From: Thalassotalea atypica | Lineage (GTDB): Bacteria > Pseudomonadota > Gammaproteobacteria > Enterobacterales > Alteromonadaceae | Reading direction: 5' to 3' | NCBI RefSeq assembly: GCF_030295975.1 | Contig: NZ_AP027364.1 | Span: 1,178,001-1,242,000 of the forward strand | Length of the DNA stretch: 64,000 nt | In this document: piece after piece, positions 8,505-17,003 of the stretch | Layout of the letters: each line of letters starts with the position of its first letter | Position numbering within the stretch: position 1 is the stretch's first letter | Program-made: the position numbers and the translations under genes | The notes under the pieces: model-generated | Seen by the model: the letters and a program-made list of their open reading frames with translations, nothing else | The model's database searches: none | What the model was told of the DNA's origin: nothing

Positions 8505-9680
8505 CTAACCAAATGCAGAAAGCTTATTGGTGGTTTTGTTGTAAATGTAGTGCTTAAAGTTTTTACCATCTACCATCACTTGGACGACAAATAGTTCATT
8601 ATTATCACTTTTGCTCACAATGGAAATTTGTTTCTTAGGAAACACCGCCAATAAATTATTGAAGACTTGCGATTCAACAGTATCTTGATTTAGTACTGCG
8701 TAGCTTGGGTAGTCTCCTGAAAGTAGTAACGCGTATACGTCGTGACCGTCTTTCGAAACTTCAGCGCCAAGTACGTTAATTTCATCATCACTGACTAAGT
8801 TCTCATAGCTCCCATCAGATAAACGTAACTGAAACAGGCCAGTATTTTGCTGGTTGAAGTTGTCTAAAGCTAGCATATGGGTGCCTGCACTGTTAATCGC
8901 TAACGGTTGAATGTTTTTGCCAACGTTAGAGCTTGCAACTTGTTGCCATTTACCATCATCGCTCATGATGTAAAGCTCATTATTCACATTTTCACCATAG
9001 GCAATTTTTAATTGCGCTTTGTTATCAGATAAGAAAGTCGCATAAGATACGGGCGCGCCACCAATACGTTTAGTACTGATTTCACCATTATAAATATCAA
9101 GCTTGTAAACCGCCGCTAAGCGATTGCCAATACCTTTCCAATGTGTATCAGAAGGATGGGTACCTTCTTTCCATAACGTTGAACTGATTAGAATACTACG
9201 CTCATCATCACTCATTAAATTAATGATCTCTGCGCTGCCTTCGAGGCGTTTCTTTTTCTTAAATTTAGAGCCTGCACCACGAGCTTTACGCTCATGCAAA
9301 GCGCGGTAACCATATATCATGTTGGCTTTGGTACCATCGATATTTTGTGCGAAAAGCTCGCCGTAATAAATGGATTCAGGGCGCCATGCTTCTTTTTTAT
9401 GTACTTGAATAATGACCCGTTCGTTATTCGCCCAATAGAATTGGCCTACTTCACTTAGCCTTGGTAATTTAGAGCCGCCGACATACTCCATGTTTGCAGT
9501 ATTAAGAAAAGCAAGTGTTCGTTTTCCTTCTACATCCATAGCGACTGCTATAGTTTTGCCGTCAGGCGATATCTTAACCTCATGATATTGTTTATGTTGT
9601 GACTGATTGTTTGCATTTTCCGCGCTAACGGAAACTGAAACAAACAACAAGCTTATTAAAAAGCAGATACTCTTAAACAT
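8505..9680 (-). CDS. Secreted beta-propeller protein related to S9 (prolyl oligopeptidase) family, lacking the hydrolase domain
   Basis: A 391-residue protein with a cleavable signal peptide (residues ~1-20, ending SVSA). The body resembles the N-terminal propeller of the S9 peptidases common in Alteromonadales: ISPDGKTIAVAMD, FYWANNERVIIQV, and a GELFAQNIDGTKANMIYGYRA block. Those enzymes are about 640-660 residues and end in an alpha/beta-hydrolase domain with GxSxGG; here translation stops after the propeller with a hairpin 16 bp later, and no hydrolase remnant lies between 8266 and 8505. It may be a binding or scaffold protein, or an old truncated copy. The similarity is by pattern recognition only. 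Confidence 0.6.
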   Translation of the reverse strand: MFKSICFLISLLFVSVSVSAENANNQSQHKQYHEVKISPDGKTIAVAMDVEGKRTLAFLNTANMEYVGGSKLPRLSEVGQFYWANNERVIIQVHKKEAWRPESIYYGELFAQNIDGTKANMIYGYRALHERKARGAGSKFKKKKRLEGSAEIINLMSDDERSILISSTLWKEGTHPSDTHWKGIGNRLAAVYKLDIYNGEISTKRIGGAPVSYATFLSDNKAQLKIAYGENVNNELYIMSDDGKWQQVASSNVGKNIQPLAINSAGTHMLALDNFNQQNTGLFQLRLSDGSYENLVSDDEINVLGAEVSKDGHDVYALLLSGDYPSYAVLNQDTVESQVFNNLLAVFPKKQISIVSKSDNNELFVVQVMVDGKNFKHYIYNKTTNKLSAFG

Positions 9681-9970
9681 TGTTTATACCCTATGCCTAT
9701 TTAATACTCGAACGCCACTTTTACTGCACGCCGAATTCAAATGGTTTTTATTTTAGTTTTAATTTATAGATAGCAAGTAATGCCTAGAGATAACTCTATA
9801 TCAGACATCCGTTATCTAATATTCGTTGATTGATAGCGGGCGAGTTTATCAAAATGCTTGTAGTTAAGGCACTCAAAGGGCTGACAAAAGTGCAACAAAA
9901 TAAGACAAAGGTGAGCATGGAGTGTGATTTCATCAGATACAAAAGTGATGCACCTGATGAAACTGAAACG

Positions 9971-10297
9971 TTAACTTACAACTTTTAAGAATGCAGGCAG
10001 GGATGCTTTTTGAAGTTTGACCGTTTCTGAGCGCATCGTGCCATTTTTGTAGCGGTCAAAGTGGACATTGGCCAAGTCTAAATTACGGCAAAAACTAATA
10101 ATATTATTGAAATCTTTTCGATCAAAATGGTCATCGTCTTTGGTTAGGAGTCCGTCAATATACGCACTGTCTCCATTAATGTTTATATTGGCAATTGCGG
10201 AATAAGGCTGTCCATAGCTTTCAACTTTCAAAGCACGCACGGCTTTGATTTCGTAAATCCAGTCTCCGACTTGGATATGTTTTGTCATGTGTTGCAT
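9971..10297 (-). CDS. Small conserved-looking hypothetical protein
   Basis: About 108 residues beginning MQHMTKHIQVGDWIYEIKAVRAL. A longer start at 10339 is possible but would overlap the terminator of the upstream gene (10311-10344); the ATG at 10297 has an AAGG ribosome site 9 nt upstream, so I prefer it. No signal peptide or membrane segment. The first half is strand-rich, with alternating hydrophobic residues; the second contains DFNNIISFCRNLDLANVHFDRYKNG. I do not recognise the family. It follows the EF-hand gene on the same strand, separated by a terminator. Confidence 0.6.
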   Translation of the reverse strand: MQHMTKHIQVGDWIYEIKAVRALKVESYGQPYSAIANININGDSAYIDGLLTKDDDHFDRKDFNNIISFCRNLDLANVHFDRYKNGTMRSETVKLQKASLPAFLKVVS

Positions 10298-10310
10298 GAT
10301 GCTAAACCTT

Positions 10311-10344
10311 AAAAAGGCCGGTCGCTTGGTTGGAGACAACCGGC
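10311..10344 (-). terminator. Rho-independent terminator of the EF-hand gene
   Basis: On the minus strand GCCGGT (10344-10339) pairs with ACCGGC (10322-10317), with an inner GGTTG/CAACC helper helix, then C and five T. It covers the longer possible start of the next gene and so argues for the shorter start at 10297. Confidence 0.82.
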
Positions 10345-10405
10345 AAAATAGAGTGCTAGTTAGCGAGCATGTTAACTAGAGGGAGGTCACTCAAGTTAAA
10401 AATGC

Positions 10406-10720
10406 TTACTTTGTTTTTATTTTTGCGCTGAATGCGCTTAGTTCTTCGTTGCTAATGCTGTTGTCGGTATTTTTATCAATGGCTTTGAAATTTCTCATCA
10501 AGAGATCGTTTTTACTGGCAGAAATTTCTGACTTGCTTAATAATCCATCTTTATCCGTGTCTATGGTTGAGAATAGCGCCGTTAGATTGTTAGTGGCGTG
10601 AGCTGGTGTTTTAATGCTGACGTTGCTCAACCTAACTTCCTGATCTGCATTTACTACAAATGTAGCTAACGTAGCAGCCATTACTATCGCACTGATTTCT
10701 ATTAAACGTGTTTTGTTCAT
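10406..10720 (-). CDS. Exported EF-hand calcium-binding protein
   Basis: A 104-residue protein with a signal peptide (about residues 1-26, ending FVVNA) and two canonical EF-hand loops: DTDKDGLLSKSE (~54-65) and DKNTDNSISNEE (~82-93), each with acidic residues at positions 1, 3, 5 and 12. It should bind calcium in the periplasm. The pair of hands is the minimal functional unit. An AGGAATT ribosome site precedes the ATG. The target is unknown; such small EF-hand proteins are frequent in marine Alteromonadales. Confidence 0.85.
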   Translation of the reverse strand: MNKTRLIEISAIVMAATLATFVVNADQEVRLSNVSIKTPAHATNNLTALFSTIDTDKDGLLSKSEISASKNDLLMRNFKAIDKNTDNSISNEELSAFSAKIKTK

Positions 10721-11080
10721 AATAATTCCTTGTTTTTCAAATTAAATCACTTGCGTTAGGTCATATACCCGAAGCAAGTTTACATCGTCGAACACGGTAT
10801 TGCAGAACACGTGCCAAAAGTTAACTTGTTGAAAATTAAGAGAATATTACTTTAAATCCCAGTGCTTGTGTCGCCATTTGGCAACAGGTAAAATTAAATG
10901 TTCATGGTGATGTTTATTGATTTATCGATAGCGTTGACTTAAAGCCAACAAAATCAACGAGTAACGAAATCAATCGACTAAAACACTAAACGTCGTTGAT
11001 CAGCGACAGTCTTGTTTCTGTAGTGAAAATCCCCTACAAAGGCTTTGTTTTGGGCACAACCTAATCCAATAGGAAAAACA
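10721..11080. other. Intergenic region between divergent genes
   Basis: About 360 bp holding the promoters of the EF-hand gene (minus) and the kinase operon (plus). The only structure I note is the 16-bp near-palindrome centred on TGATCA at 10992-11007 (14 of 16 symmetric positions), 75 bp before the kinase start; it may be an operator. I do not see a convincing -24/-12 sigma-54 promoter. Confidence 0.4.
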
Positions 11081-12583
11081 GTGACGACCATTTTGCAGCC
11101 ATATGTGTTGTATAGACATATATTACATTTTATCTCAGCGATATCGATTAAACGCTTAACATTAATCGGTTTTGGCTTAGTCGTATTGCCGTTGGCGATC
11201 GCCTTACTTTACAGCGTGAGTCAAGTGAATGAGCTAGCTAAGCAGGGTGCAACGGCGGTGTTTACCGTGGCGGATCTCAATCAAACCAATCGCGAACTTA
11301 GTTTGACCATGAGTAAAATGGAACGCTTGGCCGGCCAGTTCGTGATTCTAAATGAGTCAGATTTACTTGAACAATATCAAAAGCATGCATTGCATTTGTC
11401 AAACGAAATAATGACTGCGTTGGTTAACCAAAATGATACTCAACTGACGGACGTTGTTGCTCGCTTTCACCAGCAAATTGAGAGTATTAATGCATTACTC
11501 TTAACAACTACTGCAAATGAATTAGCGTTAGTCAATGTGCAAGAGCAGTTCACAGTGCTTGCCAGCATCAACCAAGAAATAATGCAACGCAGTAATACTC
11601 TAATTGATTTAAAAGCGGATGAAATTAAGAATTCAGCCAGCCAAGTCAGTGAAACCATGCTGCAAAGTTTGATCATTATTCCTATTTCACTTTTGATTTC
11701 CGGTTTTTTCATTGTTCTTATAACGAGTCCGATGAAAGCGTTATTAGCTAAAATAAACGACTTAGAGCAGGGTAGTTTTGAGCAACCGATCCACGTGACT
11801 GGCGCTACCGAGGTTAGAGAGATTGCAGAAGCGCTGGAGTTAATGCGAAACAGGCTGCATGTATTGGAGTTACAAAAGTCGAGCTTTATTAGACACATTT
11901 CTCATGAACTAAAAACACCTTTGGCAGCGATTAGGGAAGGAACCGAGCTTATATATGACAACAGTGTTGGTGAGCTTAATGACGATCAGCAAGAAATTGT
12001 CAAAATCATCAAGCTTAGTGTTTCGCGCTTGCAATGTTTAATTGAAGATTTGCTCGACTTCAATATCGTGTTGGACTCAACCAGCCTACAAGACACTGAA
12101 CATGTGCAGCTTAAGCCACAAATAGAGATGGCGATAGATGACAGAAAGCTTGATATTCAACGTAAAGAAATTGAAATAGACCTGCAAATAGAGCCAGCAA
12201 AGCTGCAGTGTAATACCAAGCAGCTTAATGTCATTTTAGATAATTTATTGTCTAATGCGATCAAGTTTTCACCTCAGGGGGGGCATATAAGAATCGCCAG
12301 TCAATCTATGCAAGACAAGGTTTGTATTGAAGTGAGCGACCAAGGACCGGGGATGAATGAGCTTGTACTAGCAAGAATTTTTGACGCTTTTTACCAAGGG
12401 CCAGCGCCGGTAAATTCAAGCATTAAAGGCAGTGGCCTAGGGTTGACCATCGTAAAAGAACTATTACTTAGGTTAAAGGGTGAAATAAACGTTCAAAATT
12501 TATCTTCTTTAAATAAAGCAGATACAGAGCCGAACGGAACGATGATCACCATTTTATTACCGAAAGTGGAGAAGGAAAGATGA
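11081..12583 (+). CDS. glrK: Sensor histidine kinase, GlrK/QseE type
   Basis: A 500-residue inner-membrane kinase. The GTG at 11081 follows AGGA by 6 nt and is preferred over the TTG at 11045, which has no ribosome site. Order: TM1 (~28-48), periplasmic helical sensor of about 140 residues, TM2 (~198-218), HAMP, HisKA with the phospho-accepting His in RHISHELKTPLAAIREG, and HATPase_c with N, G1 (DQGPGMNE) and G2 (GSGLGLTIV) boxes. It overlaps the next gene by ATGA. Kinase, lipoprotein and sigma-54 regulator in this order match glrK-qseG-glrR of enterobacteria, which controls small RNA and envelope genes. The signal sensed is unknown. Confidence 0.85.
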   Translation: MTTILQPYVLYRHILHFISAISIKRLTLIGFGLVVLPLAIALLYSVSQVNELAKQGATAVFTVADLNQTNRELSLTMSKMERLAGQFVILNESDLLEQYQKHALHLSNEIMTALVNQNDTQLTDVVARFHQQIESINALLLTTTANELALVNVQEQFTVLASINQEIMQRSNTLIDLKADEIKNSASQVSETMLQSLIIIPISLLISGFFIVLITSPMKALLAKINDLEQGSFEQPIHVTGATEVREIAEALELMRNRLHVLELQKSSFIRHISHELKTPLAAIREGTELIYDNSVGELNDDQQEIVKIIKLSVSRLQCLIEDLLDFNIVLDSTSLQDTEHVQLKPQIEMAIDDRKLDIQRKEIEIDLQIEPAKLQCNTKQLNVILDNLLSNAIKFSPQGGHIRIASQSMQDKVCIEVSDQGPGMNELVLARIFDAFYQGPAPVNSSIKGSGLGLTIVKELLLRLKGEINVQNLSSLNKADTEPNGTMITILLPKVEKER

Positions 12584-13170
12584 CCCATTTACACCTTATA
12601 TTTGGAAAAAGGGTGCCGAGTAAATTTATCAGTGGTCTTTTAACTACCTGCTTTGCGATCACGCTGTTACAACTAAGTGGCTGCCAATTATTACTCCAGC
12701 CACAACAAATGACCACACATAACACCTCTTATTACGGAGGCTATTACATGTGGATTAAAAGCTTAGCTGAAGAAGAGCTCAAAGCAGAAGTGCGTTTACA
12801 ACAAGAGAACAGTAAATTAGGAAGTGAATTAGCAGAAACCCACTTGCTTTTGTTATATAGCCTACCTAACTCTCCGATACATAACCCCTACACGGCAAAA
12901 TCAAAGCTTAATCAAAAGCAAGTTCAAATTGATCAAGCAGAGTTAAACACCACTGACTTAGCATTTATCGTAATGTTGAAAGACCAGCTCAATCAGCAGT
13001 TATTAATTTTGAATAAATTAATTTTGAATGAAAAAGCGAGTACTGAAACGCAAAAAAAACTCGAATTACAACAGCATTCAATTGAGCTGCTTGAAGCTAA
13101 ATCACACAAGCTACAGCAACAAATACAGCAGTTAAAAAATATAGAAAAGAACATAAATAATCATGGCTAA
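12580..13170 (+). CDS. QseG-like outer membrane lipoprotein
   Basis: A 196-residue protein with a lipoprotein signal: a basic N-terminus, hydrophobic stretch ~17-33 and a LSGC lipobox with the lipidated Cys at residue 35. The rest is predicted alpha-helical, Gln- and Lys-rich, with long coiled-coil stretches (~120-190). Position between a GlrK-type kinase and a GlrR-type regulator, with overlaps at both ends (ATGA with the kinase, 8 bp with the regulator), is that of QseG, a lipoprotein that helps activate the kinase in E. coli. Sequence similarity to QseG is weak by eye, so the name rests largely on synteny. Confidence 0.65.
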   Translation: MTHLHLIFGKRVPSKFISGLLTTCFAITLLQLSGCQLLLQPQQMTTHNTSYYGGYYMWIKSLAEEELKAEVRLQQENSKLGSELAETHLLLLYSLPNSPIHNPYTAKSKLNQKQVQIDQAELNTTDLAFIVMLKDQLNQQLLILNKLILNEKASTETQKKLELQQHSIELLEAKSHKLQQQIQQLKNIEKNINNHG

Positions 13171-14536
13171 TGAAATCAAAACAACCGCCACTTTACGTGG
13201 CAATATACTCATTGTTGATGACGATCCTAGTCTATTAAGGCTGTTGGGGATCCGGTTAACAGCGGCTGGTTACCAAGTTAAATCAGCTTCAAGTGGTAAA
13301 GAAGCGTTGGGCTTGTTAAAGAGTTTTCACCCATTGCTTGTAATCAGTGATTTACGTATGGAAGGTATGGATGGTATGGCGTTATTTGATAAAATTCGCC
13401 AACAGCATCCCAATATTCCGGTCATAATTATGACTGCACATGGCACCATTCCTGATGCGATTAACGCAACCAAGCAAGGTGTTTTCAGTTTCTTAACCAA
13501 GCCGTTTGAATCACAAGATTTACTTGATACTGTCGAGCAGGCAATCAGGCTGCAGCCGCAATCCGTCAATGATCCGTCTAATGACCAACATGCATGGCGT
13601 AAAGAGATCATTAGCCGTAGCACTGTGATGGAGGCTCTATTACAGCAAACCTATCAAGTAGCGCAAAGCGATTTTAGTTTACTGATCCGCAGTGAAAGTG
13701 GCACTGGTAAAGAGCTATTGGCCAAAGCAATTCATTTAGCAAGTAGCCGTCATAGTAAACCGTTCACTGCGATAAACTGTGCGGCTATTCCCGAGCAATT
13801 GCTGGAATCAGAATTGTTTGGTCACGTAAAAGGGGCGTTTAGCGGAGCTGAAAAAAATCACATAGGCTTATTTGAAGCCTCTGATGGCGGTACTTTATTT
13901 CTTGATGAAATTGGCGATATGCCAATGAACTTTCAGGTTAAATTACTCAGAGCGTTACAAGAGAAAGAAATTAGACCTGTTGGTAGCACGAAGTCTCTTA
14001 AAGTTGATGTTCGAGTGATTGCTGCAACACATCAAAATATTCGAAAAGCAATTTTAGAGCAACGATTTAGAGAAGACTTATATTATCGTTTAAACGTGGT
14101 CGAGTTGGCATTGCCACCGCTTTCAGATCGCAGAGAAGACATTCCACTGCTGGCGCGACACTTTCTTAAAAAAAGTGGCGATAAATCAGCTAATACAATT
14201 AATGGCTTTTCTCAAGCCGCGATGGAGTTGCTGATTAGTGCGCCATGGCCTGGCAATATTCGTCAATTACAAAACGTGGTTGAGCAAAGTGTTGCGTTAG
14301 CGACTGAGCCTTTAATCAATGAATCATTGATCAGAAATGCGCTACGAGGGGAGTCATCCCAACAACCTTCTTTTCAAGAAGCCAGGGATCAATTTGAACG
14401 GGATTATCTGGCCAATATTTTGAAAACTACGTCAGGTAATGTATCGCAAGCCGCCAAAATTGCCCAGCGCAATCGTACTGAGTTTTACAAATTATTGAAT
14501 AAGCACCATTTAAATGCCGAGGCATTCAGAGAATAG
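13163..14536 (+). CDS. glrR: Sigma-54-dependent response regulator, GlrR/QseF type
   Basis: 457 residues in the order REC - AAA+ - HTH. The receiver has the DDD acid cluster (19-21), phospho-acceptor D63 and K113. The AAA+ domain has Walker A SESGTGKE (177-184) and the sigma-54 loop reads GAFSGA (224-229), a T-to-S change of the usual GAFTGA. The C-terminal Fis-type helix-turn-helix includes NVSQAAKIAQRNRTEFYKLLNKH. The N-terminal REC is phosphorylated by the upstream kinase. It should activate sigma-54 promoters elsewhere in the genome. glnB, which follows it in enterobacteria, is absent. Confidence 0.9.
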   Translation: MANEIKTTATLRGNILIVDDDPSLLRLLGIRLTAAGYQVKSASSGKEALGLLKSFHPLLVISDLRMEGMDGMALFDKIRQQHPNIPVIIMTAHGTIPDAINATKQGVFSFLTKPFESQDLLDTVEQAIRLQPQSVNDPSNDQHAWRKEIISRSTVMEALLQQTYQVAQSDFSLLIRSESGTGKELLAKAIHLASSRHSKPFTAINCAAIPEQLLESELFGHVKGAFSGAEKNHIGLFEASDGGTLFLDEIGDMPMNFQVKLLRALQEKEIRPVGSTKSLKVDVRVIAATHQNIRKAILEQRFREDLYYRLNVVELALPPLSDRREDIPLLARHFLKKSGDKSANTINGFSQAAMELLISAPWPGNIRQLQNVVEQSVALATEPLINESLIRNALRGESSQQPSFQEARDQFERDYLANILKTTSGNVSQAAKIAQRNRTEFYKLLNKHHLNAEAFRE

Positions 14537-14964
14537 CGCGGTCAGCTCATTAATACATCGAAGGATGAATTAGTGAGTGCCCCCTAATAAACATCATCGA
14601 ACACACCGCATAGCAATGACTTCAGCGCGAGAAATGAACACCAAACTCCAAAGAAACCAACACTAATACTACCTGAAATTCTCACTAAGCTACTAATATC
14701 ATAATGAATAATTGGTAGTTATATAAAATTATTGGATATGAGTTTCTTTCTTACACCGGTATTGCGGTGAACTCTCAGTAATATCCATAAATGTACAACT
14801 GAAAACAACGAAAACCAACTTAACTGATTGAATAGTTAGCTTTTTCTGGTAGTTTAAAAGGAAGTGAATAGACGGATATTACTAAGACGTCTACATAATA
14901 AGCTGTTATATGCCTACGATTAATCACACTCTTACATTTTTATAAAAGGTTCAATTTAACTAAA
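14537..14964. other. Gene-free stretch between glrR and the cassette-like cluster
   Basis: About 430 bp with no ORF I would support. It contains a short hairpin (CACCG/CGGTG, 14754-14769) without a T-tract. Its right end carries AGCTGTTATATG at 14901-14912, which closely matches AGCTGCTATATG at 18072-18083 before the GNAT gene. The shared sequence may be the boundary of a cassette. Confidence 0.4.
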
Positions 14965-15567
14965 ATGATTCGCTACGTTTTAATAGTAATATCGATTGTC
15001 TTAGGGCTTTATATTTTTCAATTTGGGCAATATGGATTATCTTCGGAACAAGATGTTTGGGGCGCTTTTGGTGACTATATTGGCGGTATTTTAAACCCTA
15101 TTATCGCATCGTTAGCATTGATCTATTTAATTAAAACTTATGCAACTCAAAAAGAAGAATTGACTGAAACTAAAAAAGCTTTAACGAGCTCCGCGGAGTC
15201 TCATCAAGAGCAAACAGAACAACAAACTCTGGCTAATATATTACAAAAAAAAGCTAATGAATTAGAAGAAAGAAATCAAAGAATTAATTTATTACAAGCC
15301 GAGATAAGTTGCATTGATGCTACATTACAAGCTGCATTGAATGGACAAAACTCTCTACTGAATCAGCTTAATGAAAATTCTAAGAAAATAGAGGGTATTA
15401 ACGAAGGAGATTCTCCAAATTTGACTCCTGAATCTAAGCGTCATCTCATAGAAAGATCTCAAAAGTTGAGAAATTACTTAGGTGAATCGGATAAAGTTAC
15501 AATAAAACTGCAAGATGACTTGAAATTAGTTAGAGAAAAGATAAAAGAAATGATTAATTTGAATTAG
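14965..15567 (+). CDS. Two-TM coiled-coil protein with a putative abortive-infection (PutAbiC-like) N-terminus
   Basis: A 200-residue protein. Two hydrophobic segments (~4-22 and ~38-58) flank the sequence WGAFGDYIGGILNPIIASLAL, a pattern I associate with the N-terminus of putative phage abortive-infection membrane proteins. The rest (~60-200) is highly charged and predicted coiled coil. It is shorter than typical full-length members and lacks a recognisable nuclease or other effector. First gene of the cassette-like cluster; the ATG lies 54 bp after the AGCTGTTATATG motif. A defence role is speculative; the membrane topology is well supported. Confidence 0.5.
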   Translation: MIRYVLIVISIVLGLYIFQFGQYGLSSEQDVWGAFGDYIGGILNPIIASLALIYLIKTYATQKEELTETKKALTSSAESHQEQTEQQTLANILQKKANELEERNQRINLLQAEISCIDATLQAALNGQNSLLNQLNENSKKIEGINEGDSPNLTPESKRHLIERSQKLRNYLGESDKVTIKLQDDLKLVREKIKEMINLN

Positions 15568-15573
15568 CAGTAA

Positions 15574-15690
15574 ATTAACACACGGAGCGTGTTCATTTTA
15601 TTGGGGCAAGAGCATGCAAAACGCTTGGCTAGTGCTCCTTCATCGCGAATTTTAGCCAACCATTATCAGCCCCTTTAAATGGACGTTAGT
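15574..15690 (+). repeat. attC-like recombination site (best candidate)
   Basis: A 117-bp spacer with nested arms: ATTAAC (15574-15579) against GTTAGT (15685-15690), CATTT (15594-15598) against AAATG (15677-15681), GGGGC (15603-15607) against GCCCC (15669-15673), and TTGGCTA (15625-15631) against TAGCCAA (15653-15659). The right half (CAGCCCC...GGACGTTAG) resembles the right end of Vibrio cholerae repeats as I remember them. The last base of the GTTRRRY core deviates. Confidence 0.5.
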
Positions 15691-15708
15691 ATTCAAAGAG
15701 CGCGAATC

Positions 15709-16098
15709 ATGAAACTCTTATACACCTTATTTTTTCTTACTACCTTTTTTTATCAATCCTCATATTCAAGTGGTTTGAAAAGTAAAGTTAAGGCTGATGC
15801 CAGAATCATTAAAGAGATTAATTTAACTGCTTATAGTTCAGGGAAAATTGAAATACCCACAAAAACTGATCTATGGGTTGGTTTCAACTTTGAATTCCCA
15901 AAAGATATGGTTGATAGTCATAAAGGTGAATACATATTCGAAATCAAAGATGAAAATGGTTACGCTGGTGTATCAACAGGACCTACAGATAATAGCGCCA
16001 GTACTGTTTTCAAAGAGAAAAAAGGTAAATTAACTATTTCTTTTAAAAACAACACAAATTTGGAATACAAAGTTGTATTGTGGGTTCGTCGTATTTAA
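15709..16098 (+). CDS. Secreted small hypothetical protein
   Basis: About 129 residues from the ATG at 15709; an upstream in-frame ATG at 15679 lies inside the attC-like site and would place charged residues before the signal peptide, so the shorter start is preferred. Residues 1-21 are a signal peptide (MKLLYTLFFLTTFFYQSSYS). The mature part is strand-rich (IPTKTDLWVGFNFEF, GEYIFEIKDENGYAG, GKLTISFKNNTNLEYKVVLWVRRI), suggesting a periplasmic beta-sandwich. Family not recognised. Lies in the cassette-like cluster. Confidence 0.6.
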   Translation: MKLLYTLFFLTTFFYQSSYSSGLKSKVKADARIIKEINLTAYSSGKIEIPTKTDLWVGFNFEFPKDMVDSHKGEYIFEIKDENGYAGVSTGPTDNSASTVFKEKKGKLTISFKNNTNLEYKVVLWVRRI

Positions 16099-16165
16099 AG
16101 CTTAACGAGTTGCTTAACGAGTTGCTTAATGGGCTATATCATTTGTTATACTTTTTAGGAGTTTA

Positions 16166-16450
16166 GTGTTGGCTAAGGTTATATTAGAAGGATTCATAGT
16201 TATACCAGACTCAGCGCTTGACGTTGTTAAAAGTGAATTAATTAACCATAAAAGACTTACCTTAGAAGAAGTTGGTTGTTTAGTTTTTGAAGTTACACCA
16301 GATGCAGTTAACCCTCAAAGGTTTAGCGTTTACGAAGAATTTGTAAACCAAGCTGCTTTTGATAATCACCAAGCCAGAGTTAAATCATCCAAATGGGGTG
16401 AAGTAACTAAAAACGTAGAACGGCATTATCAAATTAGCTGCAGTGCATAA
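16166..16450 (+). CDS. Antibiotic biosynthesis monooxygenase (ABM/YgiN-like) fold protein
   Basis: A 94-residue cytoplasmic protein with the dimeric alpha/beta ferredoxin-like fold of the ABM family: an opening strand KVILEGFIVIP, a Glu-containing CLVFEVTPDAVNPQRFSVYEEFVNQAAFDNH core and a final short strand. Members bind quinols, haem or small aromatic compounds, or have no known substrate. The start is GTG at 16166 (AGGAG 4 nt upstream), or a TTG one codon later with better spacing. Preceded by GTTATAC at 16145-16151. Small ABM proteins are frequent cassette cargo. Confidence 0.75.
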   Translation: MLAKVILEGFIVIPDSALDVVKSELINHKRLTLEEVGCLVFEVTPDAVNPQRFSVYEEFVNQAAFDNHQARVKSSKWGEVTKNVERHYQISCSA

Positions 16451-16513
16451 ACATATAACAAGTTGTTTCATTTAGCCTTGTTGCTGGGCATTTTATTATT
16501 TGGAGATTTCATT

Positions 16514-16894
16514 ATGAGCTCTATCAAACATGGTTTATCTATTGGAATAGAAAGGTATGAAAATGAGTTTTTCCTTTCATTAAAGGCAGTGGGAAAGCTT
16601 ACGCATGAAGACTATAAAGTGATCACACCTATGATTGATTCTGCATTAGCGCAGGTTAAAAATCCTAAAGTTGACGTTTTAATTGATGGTACTGAGCTTG
16701 AGGGTTGGGAATTAAGAGCGGCGTGGGATGACCTTAAACTTGGTCTTAAACATAATAATGAATTTCGCAAAATAGCTATTTATGGGAATAAGAATTGGCA
16801 AGAAATAGCTGCTAAGATTGGTTCTTGGTTTATGACCGGTGAAGTTCAGTATTTTGATAAACTACATGATGCCCTGATCTGGGTTAAAGAATAA
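16514..16894 (+). CDS. SpoIIAA-like (STAS-related) protein
   Basis: About 126 residues. The ATG at 16514 has GGAG 9 nt upstream and starts a clean domain (MSSIKHGLSIGIERYENEFFLSLKAVGKLTHEDYKVI), so I drop the longer start. The pattern (alternating strands and helices, PKVDVLIDGTELEGWELRAAWDDLKLGLKH, FRKIAIYGNKNWQE, WFMTGEVQYFDKLHDALIWV) is that of the SpoIIAA-like family (PF11964), a STAS-like fold of unclear function. Cassette-like context: the preceding spacer starts ATATAACAAG, similar to the left end of known integron sites. Confidence 0.75.
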   Translation: MSSIKHGLSIGIERYENEFFLSLKAVGKLTHEDYKVITPMIDSALAQVKNPKVDVLIDGTELEGWELRAAWDDLKLGLKHNNEFRKIAIYGNKNWQEIAAKIGSWFMTGEVQYFDKLHDALIWVKE

Positions 16895-16929
16895 TAGGCT
16901 ACTCTGGCGGGACAAGATTATAAGTAAAG

Positions 16930-16952
16930 GTTTGCTCAGTACTGCTTTGTTT
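16930..16952 (+). repeat. 23-bp spacer repeat, copy 1
   Basis: Matches 18554-18576 at 20 of 23 positions (both end TGCTTTGTTT). GGGAC occurs a little upstream in both copies. The pairing of two otherwise different spacers suggests related recombination-site remnants. Confidence 0.55.
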
Positions 16953-17003
16953 AAAAATAAATAAACTACAATTTTCGCTTAGCGATAGGCATATAAGGTC
17001 AGC

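Noticed and set aside
11045-11080. Longer kinase start at TTG 11045
   Set aside because: No ribosome site, whereas GTG at 11081 follows AGGA at proper distance.
11467-11898. 143-codon minus-strand frame inside the histidine kinase
   Set aside because: Antisense to the HAMP/HisKA region, which is well supported; no ribosome site.
14754-14769. CACCG/CGGTG hairpin as terminator of glrR
   Set aside because: It lies more than 200 bp after the stop and has no T-tract.
15679-15708. Longer start of the small secreted protein
   Set aside because: It lies within the attC-like site and would put charged residues before the signal peptide.
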